A stretch of DNA of 64,000 nucleotides from Kalaharituber pfeilii (GCA_015179045.1 WHUZ01000025.1:186001-250000), one strand, 5' to 3'; shown: positions 10,092 through 20,275, numbered from the stretch's first letter. Notes: generated by a model not told the origin, from the sequence alone. Translations and numbers: made by a program.

Positions 10092-10430
10092 ATGTCACTC
10101 TCCACTGCAACCGGTACCTTGAGTGCGAATCAGACCTGGACTCCACACCCAAGCCTTCCAAAGGAGCTTGTTTCGGTAATAATAAAGGTTGTAGAAGAGA
10201 TGCCTGAATTACATTGCGAAGAACCTATGGATGGCGAGCAATATGCATGGCCAAATATGGCTTTAGATAGACTCCAGGACTATGCATTTACCAAAGGCTT
10301 CGCTGTGGTGACTTTAAGTGGGTCTGAAAAGAAAGGTCGTATACGCTATGGATGTGTACATCATGGCAAGCCCCGAGATAGAAAACTAGAGGCAGAGAAT
10401 TCCGAAGGTATGTCAATATATTTTAATTAA
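10092..10430 (+). CDS. FAR1/WRKY-GCM1-like zinc-binding exon of a MULE transposase
   Basis: 112 codons from an ATG at 10092. Residues about 50-95 read ALDRLQDYAFTKGFAVVTLS, then KKGRIRYGCVHHGKPRD. This matches the FAR1-type DNA-binding domain at the N-terminus of many fungal MULE transposases: an aromatic-rich helix, GFAVV strand, basic KK-x-R, and a C-x-HHG segment. The frame ends shortly after GAAG|GTATGT, a good 5' splice site, so the element seems to have lost everything downstream of exon 1. Probably not a functional transposase. It might act as a competitor for the element ends, which is inference. Confidence 0.75.
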   Translation: MSLSTATGTLSANQTWTPHPSLPKELVSVIIKVVEEMPELHCEEPMDGEQYAWPNMALDRLQDYAFTKGFAVVTLSGSEKKGRIRYGCVHHGKPRDRKLEAENSEGMSIYFN

Positions 10431-10519
10431 GACGTCCAAAAGGACTGTCCGGAGACATCCCGTACATTTTCTCAAGGCTTCTTGATTTCGGTAGCAAGTG
10501 GCTCCGTATTTTAAAAAAA

Positions 10520-10775
10520 AAAAAGAGCTTTACAGCCCTCGGCTCCCCTCAGCCCCTGCCTACATAAGAAATAAAGGAAAAAATATAGGTAAGACCTCAT
10601 CGGTAATGACCCACAGCCCCGCTAGTGTGATGGGAAAATGAAAAGAAAAGAACCCAAAAATGTGCTGCCCGTGGCTATCTCTGTGTTGCAGGCAAAGGGA
10701 GAAAGGAGGGAGGAAAAAAGGGTAAGCCTGTCTACTCAGTCCGTCTCCTGTCCCATTCATACTCGCATGTGGCCT
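10520..10775 (-). pseudogene. LINE ORF1 C-terminal remnant
   Basis: On the minus strand the end EYEWDRRR matches the last residues of the LINE ORF1 protein seen at 35981-36971 and 12086-12345 (consensus KADQYEWDRGRK). The sequence after it, with a GTGTGATGGGA motif, resembles the 3' UTR of the ORF1-only LINE at 35688. Degraded. Confidence 0.55.
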
Positions 10776-11860
10776 GTACTGATAGCTGCCTGAGAGTCTG
10801 CAAGTAGCAGCCCCTTCGTCCTGTTGTCAACAGCCTCCAGGGCACCTTCATGTCTACAACTTTACTATCCCACACTGTTGCCTTCATGCTGACCTAAAGG
10901 CTCCCCTCTGCCTCACCTGCTACCACTGTGGTGGTAACCACAGTACCGATGGAAAGAATAAGGTCAAACGCGGCCCGGAGCGGTACTCATCGGTAAGGCC
11001 ATATGATGATACATACATAGGATCAGGAAGCGAGTTACATTGAAGAAGCGAGATGTGGATGTATAGGCTCAGGTGGAAGGTGAAGGTGGTCTATAAATTG
11101 ATGTAGATAGGACTGTATGGGCACACAAGCAAGGAGGGCAAGATATGGATACGTAGATATGGATAGATCAGACAGACCAGACACGCACAGGAAGGACAAT
11201 TGATTACTCTTCCTTTATGACCCTTTCCTTGACATTTGACCATTGAGACCGCCCTTGAGACTTCGTTCCGCCAGCTCTAGATACCGGTAGCCTGTGCAAG
11301 ACATTGGATGCTGTTGAGCCTTCATCACACCACCTGCTGCCATCACCACCCACCACCTACGTACTCCTCCTTTCTCATTTTGGCTACCATCTGTGAAGAT
11401 AGCTACTGAGTCATCTTTGGCATCTCTTATGGCCTTCTCCCACGTGGTTGAGGAGTCCTCCTTGTTTAGCTTCAGGTCTATAACCTCTAGCTCTACTGGG
11501 ATAATTGTCTACCTCCATGATATTATTTCCTCCTTATCTACCTCGAGAGTACTGGCAATCTTTCCAGCTACTGATTCCAATCCATCATTCTTGAACATGG
11601 CATAACCTAGGCTGAAGCCTCACTAGTCCCTCCCCTTCTCACCTTTCCTGCCTGTGTCTGAGGTATCAACTCCCCTGAAGCTTTCAGGCCAAAGGTTCCC
11701 TACTCCTATAAGGTCCCTCACTGACCCTAGTGCATACCTTGGTAGATCTTAATCAAGCATTGTTGCTACACTATCTACCCTAGTAATGGCCTCAATCTTT
11801 GCTCTAACTGTCTTTTAGACTATGCTAGTGCACTTACGAAGTGCCTGATATTGCAACCTC
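10776..11860 (-). pseudogene. LINE (third lineage) RT/RNase H remnant, split by a solo LTR
   Basis: Minus strand: 11334-11860 encodes a region ending AIRDAKDDSVAIFTDGSQNE, the first catalytic Asp strand of RNase H. Beyond the solo LTR, 10776-10922 encodes GLLLADSQAAIST, the third catalytic strand. Stops and frameshifts are scattered through the upstream thumb/linker region. The sequence differs from families I and II. Confidence 0.7.
10927..11329. repeat. Solo LTR (403 bp), copy 1
   Basis: Begins TGTGGTGGTAACCAC and ends TTCATCACA, with the TG...CA ends of a retroviral-type LTR. It is flanked by a 4-bp TSD CCAC at 10923-10926 and 11330-11333. The same sequence recurs, with similar ends and 4-bp TSDs, at 17787-18166 and 42468-42825. 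No internal region is seen in the window. The parent element is unknown; a TSD of 4-5 bp fits a gypsy- or copia-type integrase. Confidence 0.75.
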
Positions 11861-11863
11861 TCT

Positions 11864-12400
11864 TTTTTTTTTTTTTTTTTTTTGATATCATTACTCGCGT
11901 GCCGCCCTATGGGCTATGGCGAGGGTCTTATTAAAAAAAGAGCAAAGACAAACAAAAAGCAAACCAACTAAGCACATGTGGTACCCGCGGTGACCCTATG
12001 TAATGCGGGAGAAGAGATAACTAAGTACATGTGGTACCCGCGGTGCTCGTGAGTGATGCGGGTGGAAAGGGCCAGTCCGTCCGTCCTACTTCCGTCCCCT
12101 GTCCCGTTCGTACTGGTCCGCTTTTAACCAACGTCCTCCAAGTCTCACTTTCCCCACCTCGATCGGCTTCTCCAGGTATACCACCACCGAACTGGTCTTC
12201 TTCCCTTCTTCGACCAGTATTGTCTTCCGTCTGAGCCAGCGAATCCCTACCGTCTTGCCTAACTTGTTGCTTGCTTCCAGCCATTTCCGAACCTTGCCCA
12301 AATCCTGCACCGGACTAGCTTGGAACCTAGTTGACCCAATTCCAAGAACAGAGAATAAGTTGTAACCCAGGATTTGCTCTAATTTCCCCACAATCATCAA
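11864..12400 (-). mobile_element. ORF1-only LINE, partial (copy 1)
   Basis: Minus strand: poly-A at 11864-11883, family II hairpin tail, a 3' UTR made of two roughly 53-bp direct repeats (each with ACATGTGGTACCCGCGGTG), then directly the C-terminus of ORF1 (VRKWLEASNKLGKTVGIRWL, TSSVVVYLEK, VRLGGRWLKADQYERDRGRK). No ORF2 lies between ORF1 and the tail. The same arrangement occurs at 35688-37108. The 5' boundary and TSD were not resolved. Confidence 0.72.
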
Positions 12401-12937
12401 CAAAAAATCTTAGCAGGCACCACATATTTGTAACTGGGCGTGAGTGTGATTACCATTGCATTGGCATCCCCGCCATGCCGAATCTGCACTTTATTCCATA
12501 AGTGGTGCCTCTCAAAAGTGATATTGATTGCTCTCAATTATCCTTCCTCATACATCCTTCAATAAGCGTTCGAGTTGTTTCCATTGTTACTTTTATATTT
12601 TCACTTCAGAACCAGATACCTTTCTTATTTTTGCGACAGGCCACTCCGGAAGAGAAATGAGGGTACCTCAGTGCATTGCAGTCTTGAAGGTGGATCTATA
12701 AACAAGAAGACACCTTGGAAGGCAACGGATGGCAACGGACCTTTCCGGGCAGGCCAGACTGGCCTGCCCGCATGCAGGGGTATCGACAGGGGACTGTAAA
12801 CTAGCCTGCCCGGTTGCAGAGGTATCTACTAGCCGAAAAAATAAAGTATCCGGACAGGGGATAAACGCATATCATGCGCTATGCAGTAGTCGTATGCTTG
12901 GCTGTGGATGTTTACATATGAGACCAGTCCAAATTTC

Positions 12938-12975
12938 GTGGATAGTTGTTCTCGTGCCTAGACTCTGTAGATAGT
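12938..12975. mobile_element. 20-bp MULE-2 remnant with 9-bp TSD in the T1 left arm
   Basis: The other T copies read through GTGGATAGTGTCC without interruption. T1 has an extra 29 bp here: a 20-bp stretch starting TGTTCTCGTGCCTAGACT (12947-12966), matching the MULE-2 terminus with one mismatch, and a repeat of the 9-bp target (GTGGATAGT at 12938-12946, GTAGATAGT at 12967-12975). It is a collapsed MULE-2 insertion or an excision scar. Confidence 0.85.
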
Positions 12976-13089
12976 GTCCAATTTTATTATGTCAGAAGTA
13001 TCCGGACTGCTGACAATGAATTTGGGACTTGCAACACTAACAGTCCTATACCTACGTATGAGGACAAGGAAAATAGATATAAGTTCTCT

Positions 13090-14402
13090 TTTTTTTTTTT
13101 TATTTCATTAATCGCGTGCCGCCCGGAGGGCTATGGCGATGTTTAAGTACATAATTGATATAATATAAGAGAGAAAGATAAATAAAGGAAAATAAGGGAT
13201 ATCAACCCGGCAGTTCTTAATCCTTCCCTGCCCACACCAAGACCTTGGCCCCCCCCCTTCGGCTGTCTCAGTCCGTCCGCCCCTTTTTTTATTTTCTCTT
13301 TCCAAGGCTGACAGTCTGTGGCTATGTGAGTGAAGTTTTCGGGAGCCTTCCCGCACCATCGGCATTCCGGGGATTCCGCCTTGCCTATGCCGTATCTCCA
13401 TTCTTTGAGTCCTTTGTTCCCCAGAATGCCTGCCAGGGTTGACACCAGTCGGCGATTGTCTAGTTCCTGTAGTGGTCTGTATGTGATTTCAGTCGGTTTC
13501 TCTCCTCCGCTCTGAGAGCTCTCCCCTCCTGCCGTATGCCTGCTTCTGTCACTATCTCGTCCTCGCACTGTAATGCTGTGCCAATTTTGGCTGCCCTGTC
13601 TGCCTCCGTGTTGCCCTTCACTCCCTTGTGTCCTTTGACCCAGGTTATCGCCAGGTCCAGGTTGCCTTCTGTCACTCTCTTCTCCCACTGTTCTCGCACT
13701 GCCTGTGACGCTCCGTCCACCGTCGGGTCCCCTCTGGCTATCCTTTGCAACCTGGATATCGCAGTGCGGGAGTCCGTGACGATCAGAATCTCCCCCGCGT
13801 GCTGGAGAGCCTGACTGATGGCTATCATCTCCCCGTCGTTCACCGTACTGTGTCTGCCTAGGTAATAGGCTTGGTCCGTCTGTTGTCTGTATGTCCCCGC
13901 CCCCGTAGAGTTGTCTATCCGACTCCCATCGGTGTACACGCTCTCCCATCCCTCCTCTTCTTCTCTCCGTATCATTGCTTCCCATTCTTCTTGGCTTAGG
14001 TCACTCGGTTGGATGGGGAATATGTCTAATGGTAGGGGGTCCCGATAGGTCAGCGTGCCCCGGAGGTATTTTGTGTTAGGCTGTGGATCTCGAATCTGTT
14101 CCCATGGGAATCTCAGCGTACGGGCTTCGACTCAGTCTCTCTCCCCGTAGACGAAGGTCTCCCCCGATTCGAGATTTGTTAGTCCTTCCACCACGTCCCT
14201 TCGAGTCCCCCAGGGTGCCCCGATGATGTCTCTGGCTGCTGTGTATTGCCAGCTCTCTAACTGTCTCATCTTTTTCTCCACCGGTGCTCCCTTGGCGTAT
14301 TCCGCCCACGCCCAGCTGCCGTATGTGGCGATGTTTCTTGCTATACTGGTATATAACTGTCTTCTTTTGCTTGGTGGAATCTTCGTAAGACGTGACGAGA
14401 TT
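13090..14402 (-). mobile_element. LINE (family II), 5'-truncated, inserted in T1
   Basis: Minus strand with poly-A at about 13090-13102 and family II tail. TSD TAAGTTCTCT lies at 13080-13089 and 14403-14412. It carries the last third of ORF2. It is one of the best preserved LINE 3' halves in the window. Confidence 0.92.
13205..14402 (-). pseudogene. LINE ORF2 C-terminal part with complete RNase H
   Basis: After a region ARNIATYGSWAWAEYAKGAP and one in-frame stop near 14130, the frame gives an RNase H with all four acidic positions: YTDGSR, NDGEMIAIS, LIVTDSRTAI and GHKGVKGNTEADRAAK. It ends with ILGNKGLKEWRYGIGKAESP and the zinc knuckle CRWCGKAPENFTHIATDC. The RT domain is missing through 5' truncation. 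RNase H is typical of Tad/I-type LINEs. Confidence 0.88.
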
Positions 14403-14631
14403 TAAGTTCTCTACTAGGAACATACAAATGGCACTGCAGGCAACCATGATAAGCACAGGTTCAGGCATTATAATGATCAAAACTTACTATTTTGATAGGT
14501 CCTAAGATTTCGAGACTGCTCTTTAGGGCTTTTCTAGAAGCTTTTCCAAGGCTATTCCAAGGGCTGTTCCAGAGGCTGTTCCAGAGGCCATTAAAATGAT
14601 GTTCAAGAGGCTGTTCGAGCTCAAACGGCCT

Positions 14632-14633
<2 letters not shown>

Positions 14634-14669
<36 letters not shown>

Positions 14670-15087
14670 ATAACCCCGCTTGCAGCGCCAAGCCATGGCA
14701 GGGTCCCTGGGCAAGCCCTCGAAGCCCGGAGACAGGCTTAACAAACAAAGAACTTTCTATCTACTTCTACAACCTGATTCCAGAAACCTCCGGACGGTCC
14801 TTCCGGTTTCTGCCTCAGGGAGGCTCCACTATATATCTCCCCCTCTCCCCCCTCCCCTCTTCTCCACACTTTCGCATCCCGGCAAGCAAACTTCCCCGAC
14901 GGCAAATCGCACGGCGCCCTAGAACCTGATCCCGGAGAAGAACCTTTCCAACTCATCCCACTCCTCCCCATTCTCTGCTGTCCTTTTCCAGTTCTTCTCC
15001 ATATCCCCCCATTCTCTAAAGCCTTCTGGGCGAAACCTCTGCTGACTGCACTGGAAGGCTAGGTGCACCCCCGTCTGGGCCTCCCCG
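14634..15087 (-). mobile_element. LINE (family I) 3' end inserted in T1; carries the empty MITE site
   Basis: Minus strand; perfect 13-bp TSD TCAAACGGCCTTC at 14621-14633 and 15088-15100. It spans the end of ORF2 (the CSCG knuckle region), the 3' UTR and the family I tail. At 14831-14836 it shows the uninterrupted ATATAT sequence where the copy at 45-3939 has its MITE, and at 14748-14755 it lacks the Tc1 insertion, so it documents both empty sites. Confidence 0.95.
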
Positions 15088-15210
15088 TCAAACGGCCTTC
15101 GAAACGGCCTCCGAAGTAGCCTCCAGAACCACCTCTGGAACGACCTCCGGAACAGCCTCTGAACAGCCTCTGAACAGCCTCTGGGACACCCTCTTAAACA
15201 GCTGCTCGTA

Positions 15211-15308
15211 TGAGCAACGCGGGTAATACATGTACTTAATTATTGGTGTGTTTGTTTTTAGTTTAAATAAAACCTCGCCATAGCCCATAGGGCGGCATGC
15301 GAGTACTG

Positions 15309-15344
<36 letters not shown>
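15211..15344 (+). mobile_element. LINE family II tail insertion in T1
   Basis: 134 bp ending with the family II hairpin and about 30 A. TSD AACAGCTGCTCGTA lies at 15197-15210 and 15353-15366; eight extra bases separate the poly-A from the second TSD copy. Confidence 0.85.
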
Positions 15345-15346
<2 letters not shown>

Positions 15347-16159
15347 TGCTCGAACAGCTGCTCGTAGCATGTCAACAGCTACTCAAACAGCCTCCGCAAA
15401 AGCTTCCAGAAAAGCCTCTGAAACAGGCTACAGAAGAGCACTGCAATAGCAGTGAAAACAGTATTGGGCTATTTGGTATGCAAATATCTCAATGTAGGCT
15501 CCAATAGCTACTCTTATCTAGGGGGTTATTTGAGAATATTATTATCTTACTAAGTATGATACTTGAGTTTTACCTGACCTTTTTTGCCTGCCGTCCTTAT
15601 ATATACTACAGTACCTTGTTCTTGTGTTCATTCTGCTGCTGTATAATAGGCCCAAATTCATTATGTCAGCTGTCCAGATACTTCTAACATAATAAGATTT
15701 GGATGTTCTCGTGCCCAGACTATTATTTTCGGCCTACCCGGCCGTAGTCTGGAACTAAAGTCACCCGAAATGGGGGGGTTGAGTGCGGCCGACACCTTGG
15801 CATGTCGGCCGCCCAGATTTTAGCGGCCGCAATCTTTATTTTTATTTTTTTAAATAGAGATTTGTAACCATATGCAAACCGTTCTCATACAATCCCCGTT
15901 GTGAATCCTGCACAACCAATAAGCTATTGTACCGTGAAGTGGCTGTAAATTTGATGTATCCAAGAAATAAATGTTAGCAATTCAGTGCTTAGGAGGAGAG
16001 GGTTTCAAGCTTTAGAGCAGAAGTTAGCCCATCTAGCTCCGCCTCAGCTATGGAGAAATGTAAGGAGTATGTGGTTGAAAATAATAGCTTCTTGATACCA
16101 GAGGTGGATTGGCAGTGAATCTGTGAAGCGGAGTGGTTCCTTAGCAGTAGGTGAGTGCG

Positions 16160-16735
16160 GGTTGCACCCAATATAGAGCCAATATAGAGCGGGTTGGACC
16201 TGACATAGAGTGGGTTGCACCCGACATAGAGCGGGTTGTACTTGACATAGAGCGGGTTGGACCCGACATAGAGCGGGTTGTACTTGACATAGAGTGGGTT
16301 GCACCCGACATAGAGCGGGTTGTACTTGACATAGAGCGGGTTGGACCCGACATAGAGCGGGTTGTACTTGACATAGAGCGGGTTGCACCCGACATAGAGC
16401 GGGTTGTACTCGACATAGAGCGGGTTGTACTTGACATAGAGTGGGTTGCACCCGACATAGAGCGGGTTGTACTTGACATAGAGCGGGTTGTACTTGACAT
16501 AGAGCGGGTTGCACCCGACATAGAGCGGGTTGGACCCGACATAGAGCGGGTTGTACTTGACATAGAGCGGGTTGCACCCGACATAGAGCGGGTTGTACTT
16601 GACATAGAGCGGGTTGCACCCGACATAGAGCGGGTTGCACCTGACATAGAGCGGGTTGTACTTAACATAGAGCGAGTTGTACTTAACATAGAGCGGGTTA
16701 TACCCGACTTTATAGCGGGTTACACCCGACATCTC
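16160..16735. repeat. 21-bp minisatellite, about 25 units
   Basis: Unit CATAGAGCGGGTTGNACYYGA. Three main variants (TACTTG, CACCCG, GACCCG) alternate in an ordered way. The period is a multiple of three and free of stops, so several frames on both strands stay open for 180-250 codons; these are not genes. Confidence 0.95.
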
Positions 16736-17289
16736 CAAAACTCCAACCCGACAGTGGAAGCTATTACCACAACAAGTCAGGACCTAGTAACAAGTGAGGA
16801 GGCCTACTCGGGGGCTTAGGGAAATCCAGCAGTGGTGTAGCAACAAGACCTGATGGCTTTTAGGGGTATTCTCCCTCTGGGCCAATGGATAACTCAAATT
16901 TGTAAACTTGCCGGAGATGTCAGATAAAGGATGGGAGTCATATTTCAGAAGCAAATTCTTTGTAAATCCAGGGATAAAGACTCTCGAAGGCGATATAGGC
17001 ATTAGAAGAGACTTTGTGAATTCAACCTACAAAGTCTCTTCTAAAGCTCTTCAGTATTAATTTAGCATCTTTAATCAAATCTAAGATATGTAAGAGTGTA
17101 TTATCCATGGGCGGCCTAGGTGGAATAATTGATTTTCGATTCCCATATTTGTTCTCATGGTACGTAGTATGATATGTAGTATTCTCGTACCCAGGTGGTA
17201 CTGTACGTTGTTCTCGTAGCCAGGTGGTATGTATATATTCAAAACAAGTACAAAAAAACTACTCGCAAGTCCAGCTTTCAACCACCTAT
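16736..17289. other. Unassigned interior of MULE-2
   Basis: No domain recognised. At 17180-17235 the block TTCTCGTASCCAGGTGGTA occurs twice in tandem and resembles the MULE-2 terminus, so a further collapsed insertion is possible. A 13-bp repeat AAAGTCTCTTCTA lies at 17030-17045. Confidence 0.45.
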
Positions 17290-19460
17290 AGAGGGAGAGG
17301 GTAGTGAGGAGGATCGAGGCAGTTGACCCGAATATAGCAGCCTTCATCGAAGGGTTTCTACAGCCGAACGAATTCCAGATCTCGTGGGACGGGAAGACCA
17401 GAGGCAGAGGCAGGATGACAGATGGGACTCCCCAAGGCTCCTCCCTATCTCCAGTGCTTTTTCTTGTGGGGATAGCGCCGGTAGCGGAGAAGGCGGAGAA
17501 GCGAGAGTTCACCCGCTCCTACGTTGACGACACTCACAGCGTTTTGTCTAACAAGTCGCTGAGACAACTAAAGCAGGACATATGGGAACATCACATGAAG
17601 ATGACCAAAGAGGCACTGGAGGAGGGGTTCGAACTGGATCACTAAAAGTTTGAAACCCTCATCATAGGTACAAAGAGGCAGAGCTACAGACTGGTGGGAC
17701 TTTATGTCAACTGGGAGATGAAGTTTAACGACCACTTCGACAGAAGACTACAGCTGGGCAAGGCGGCATAGAGGGTAGTGTCCCGGTATGATGACGGCTA
17801 GACAGCATCTACTGTTTTGCACGAGTACTGGTATCTAGAGCTGGCGGAACGAAGCCTCAAGGGCGTCCTCAATAATCAAATGTCAAGAAAAGAGTCTTCA
17901 ATTGTCTTGTCTGTACATGTCCATGTCTGTTCATGTCTGTATATCTCCGTGTATGTCTCCATATCCCTCCACATAGTCCTATCTACATACAATTTATAGA
18001 CCACCTTCGCCTTCCAACTGAGTCTGTACATACATATCTCGCTTCTTAATCATAATTTTCTTCCTTATCCTATGCATGTGTCACCATGTGGCCCTCCTGC
18101 TGAGTACTGCTCCGGCCCGCATATGGCCTTATTCTTTCTATTGGTACCGTGGAAGTTACCACCACATCGGCTAGGTAAAGTACCACCAGCCAAAAGGAGG
18201 CAACTCTACACTGGCATCACCAGGAATATAGCGACCTGAGGCAGCTGGGCATAGGTGAGCTATGCACAAGGTGCCCCAGCAGGACACAAACTCAGACAGC
18301 TGGAAAAATGGCAATACTTGGTAGTGAGGGAAATCACCGGGGTCCCCTAGGGGACAAGAAGAGATGTGGTTGAAAGGTTGATAAAACTGGAATCGGTCAA
18401 GGCATTCATCAGCGGAGAGGTTGAGAGGGTAGAGGCTAGGGTATTGAGATTCAGAGACGAACTGATCAAAGACCCACAACCAGACGCGAGATACTTGAGG
18501 GGCTCACTCGAGCACTGCAAGCCTCTGCCACTCCACATTCACCCGTACCACTCTAGGGACCTTCTCAGAGAAGACTGAGAAGCTATCATTGCCAAAGAAG
18601 AAGACGAAGGGTAGACGAGAATATACACCAATGGGAGCAGGTTAGAAGACAGAACAGGTGCTAGAGTCCATCATGGCAGCAACAATACCTCCATATACCT
18701 GGGAACACGCTGTATAGTAAATGACATAGAGATGATAGTTGTGGGAGAAGCCCTGGGAAAGGATGGGGAGATACTGATAGTCACTGACTCCAGAGTCACC
18801 ATAACGAGAATGCAGGGGATAGCTAGAAGGGATCCAACTCCGGAGGATCCTGCAAGAGGACAGTCTGGGGTGACAGATATAGCGATATTATGGGTAAAGG
18901 CACACAAAGGTGTCAAACGCAACACCGAGGTGGACATGGCGGCCAAGATTGGCATAGCACTGCAATACCAAGACGAGGTAGTTAGCGAGGCAGGCATGAG
19001 GCAATACGCAAAGGCATGGAGGGCCAATAAGAGAAAAAAAGGCTATAGCTGTCGTACCAGCCTTTGGAATATCTGGGGAATAGGAGGAGGGTAGCCACCC
19101 TTGCAGGCATGCTGGGGAATAAGAGTCTGTGGTAGTGGAAGCACTAGATAAGGAGGGATGAATCACCGAAGTACAGGTGGTACGGCAAAGCTCTCGAGAA
19201 CTTTGCTCACATAATGAATGAATGCGAGGCGTGGAAGAAAAGACTCCCGGGGGAGGAGATGGGGTTGAAGCACCCAACGAAGCCAGGCGGGGAAGGAGAC
19301 ATGCTGGCGGAGGTCTTGGACTGGGCGGCGGAGTAGTTTTCCTTTAACATCGGGTTACATTTCGTTTTGTCTTTTACTATTCTCCCATATTCTCCCTTCT
19401 GCTCATTATGTACTTAATCTCTCGCCATACCCTGTCAGGCGGCATGCGAGTAATGAAATA
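17290..19460 (+). pseudogene. LINE (family II) RT-RNase H remnant in MULE-2
   Basis: Plus strand. RT motifs TPQGSSLSPVLFLVGIAPV and SYVDDTHSVL (the catalytic YxDD box) come first, then after a solo LTR (17787-18166) the connector DELIKDPQPDARYLRG. A decayed RNase H follows (YTNGSR with Asp replaced by Asn, NDIEMIVV, LIVTDSRVTI, WVKAHKGVKRNTEVDMAAK). Several stops. The 3' end has the family II hairpin at 19415-19450 and an A-rich, mutated tail. Confidence 0.85.
17787..18166. repeat. Solo LTR, copy 2 (380 bp)
   Basis: Homologous to the LTRs at 10927-11329 (inverted) and 42468-42825. Ends TATGATGACGG (one base off the TG start) and ...TTACCACCACA. Flanks CCGG at 17783-17786 and TCGG at 18167-18170 fit a 4-bp TSD with one C-to-T change. 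Confidence 0.7.
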
Positions 19461-19764
19461 AAAAATAAATACAAAAAGTCTACCCGCGGGTCGGGGTGGC
19501 AACCCGACGTCGGGTGACTAGTTTTCTGGCATGCGGGCGACTTTAGTTCCAGACCAAGAGACAGGTTGCAAGAAATATTCGGCTTGGCAACCGGTCTCTG
19601 TAGGCTGGGTACGAGAACAAGATTTGGACAATCTATCACGAATTGGACTAGTCTTATAGATATCCATAGCCAAGCATACTAACATATGCTTGTTTAGACC
19701 AAATGCTGCTTATGGCATAATATGCATTTATCCCCTGTCCGGATACTGATTTTTTCGGCTAGTA

Positions 19765-19912
19765 CAGGGGACGGCACAGGTCTTCAGATTGCATACTAGA
19801 TTCAAGGTGTATGTATGCTGTCTATAAAACATATAGGAGTGTCTACATACCTCGCCTCTCACGCATATGCATAAGCCTGGCATGCAATCTGAAGACCTGT
19901 GCCGTCCCCCTG
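19765..19912. mobile_element. 148-bp TA-flanked MITE in the T1 right arm
   Basis: Inverted termini CAGGGGACGGCACAGGTCTT..., flanked by TA at 19763-19764 and 19913-19914. An identical-length copy lies at the equivalent site in T2-A (33395-33542), while the opposite arms of both T elements lack it, so it inserted before T1 and T2 separated. Confidence 0.88.
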
Positions 19913-19994
19913 TAGATACCTTTGCAACCGGGCAGGCTAGTCTACAGTCCCCTGTCGATATCCCTGCATCCGGACAGGCCAGGCTGGCCTGCCC

Positions 19995-20243
19995 TGAGCG
20001 GCACGAGCCGAGCCAGCTCGAGCCAGCTCGCTAAAATGCTTAGCCAGTGCAAGGTTTTATAAACTGTAAATACCTAATATAGTAATAATTAGAGACTTGG
20101 AGCTCATTCTGACCTACCAACAACTTCGAAATGCTCAATTTAGCTGATAGTAGTGAGAAAGATGAAAATTTAGCTTAGTTTAGTTTAGTTTGTCAATATT
20201 ATATATATAATCAATCCAGGCTCGAGCTAGCTCGTGCCGCTCA
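19995..20243. mobile_element. 249-bp inverted-repeat element near the right end of T1
   Basis: Ends TGAGCGGCACGAGC... and ...GCTCGTGCCGCTCA; the arms are rich in the palindromic motif GAGCTCGAGC-like blocks. It separates the T1 arm from its terminal CCGAGAGGTCCCG. TSD unclear, so the superfamily is undetermined. Confidence 0.7.
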
Positions 20244-20275
20244 CTATGCAGCCCCGAGAGGTCCCGGGATGGCAA

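Larger units (their letters stand above)
9701..10462 (+). mobile_element. MULE-1: Mutator-like element, deletion derivative (762 bp)
   Basis: Perfect 22-bp terminal inverted repeats beginning CGGGATGTCTCCGGACAGTC, flanked by a perfect 9-bp TSD TACATTTTC at 9692-9700 and 10463-10471. A 9-bp duplication is the hallmark of Mutator-like elements. It carries only the first exon of a FAR1-like zinc-binding protein (10092-10430) and an 18-bp tandem array. The catalytic transposase domain is absent. Its termini match those of the T elements (12736-20266, 33301-42247) at 17 of 21 positions. Confidence 0.93.
14520..15430. repeat. 12-bp degenerate repeat array in the T1 spacer (interrupted)
   Basis: Imperfect 12-bp units of the type GGAACAGCCTCT / GGCCGTTTCGGA, partly arranged as a large palindrome, fill the centre of T1 and are interrupted by the LINEs at 14634-15087 and 15211-15344. 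The same array is uninterrupted in T2-A (34125-34330). Confidence 0.8.
15704..19619. mobile_element. MULE-2: 3.9-kb Mutator-like element inside T1
   Basis: Ends TGTTCTCGTGCCCAG... and ...CTGGGTACGAGAACA are inverted repeats; a further shared inverted block, GTCTGGAACTAAAGTCRCCC, lies about 50-110 bp inside. A perfect 9-bp TSD, AGATTTGGA, is at 15695-15703 and 19620-19628. The interior holds a 21-bp minisatellite, about 550 bp of unassigned DNA, and a LINE remnant with a solo LTR. No transposase is present. Copies of the terminus occur at 12947 and 60755. Confidence 0.9.
12736..20266 (+). mobile_element. MULE T1: long-TIR Mutator-like element filled with nested insertions
   Basis: Left end CGGACCTTTCCGGGCAGGCC and right end ...CCGAGAGGTCCCG are inverted repeats that continue inward for several hundred bp. 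A perfect 9-bp TSD, GGATGGCAA, lies at 12727-12735 and 20267-20275. After removing the nested LINEs, MULE-2 and MITEs the backbone is about 1.5 kb, matching T2-A (33301-34825) in reverse orientation. No transposase gene is present, so it is non-autonomous. It was probably moved by the same machinery as MULE-1, whose termini are similar (inference). Confidence 0.92.

Noticed and set aside
10927..11329. tRNA-derived SINE
   Set aside because: The 360-400 bp repeat has TG...CA ends and 4-bp TSDs but no poly-A, A box or B box, so a solo LTR is the better reading.
13143..13985. 280-codon minus-strand frame starting MGSNDTERRRGG
   Set aside because: Its first two thirds are an out-of-frame shadow of RNase H; only the C-terminal zinc-knuckle part is real LINE ORF2, joined by a frameshift.
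15989..16819. Four long open frames (180-250 codons) on both strands
   Set aside because: All are translations of the 21-bp minisatellite, whose period is a multiple of three and lacks stops. No start context, domain or splice evidence.
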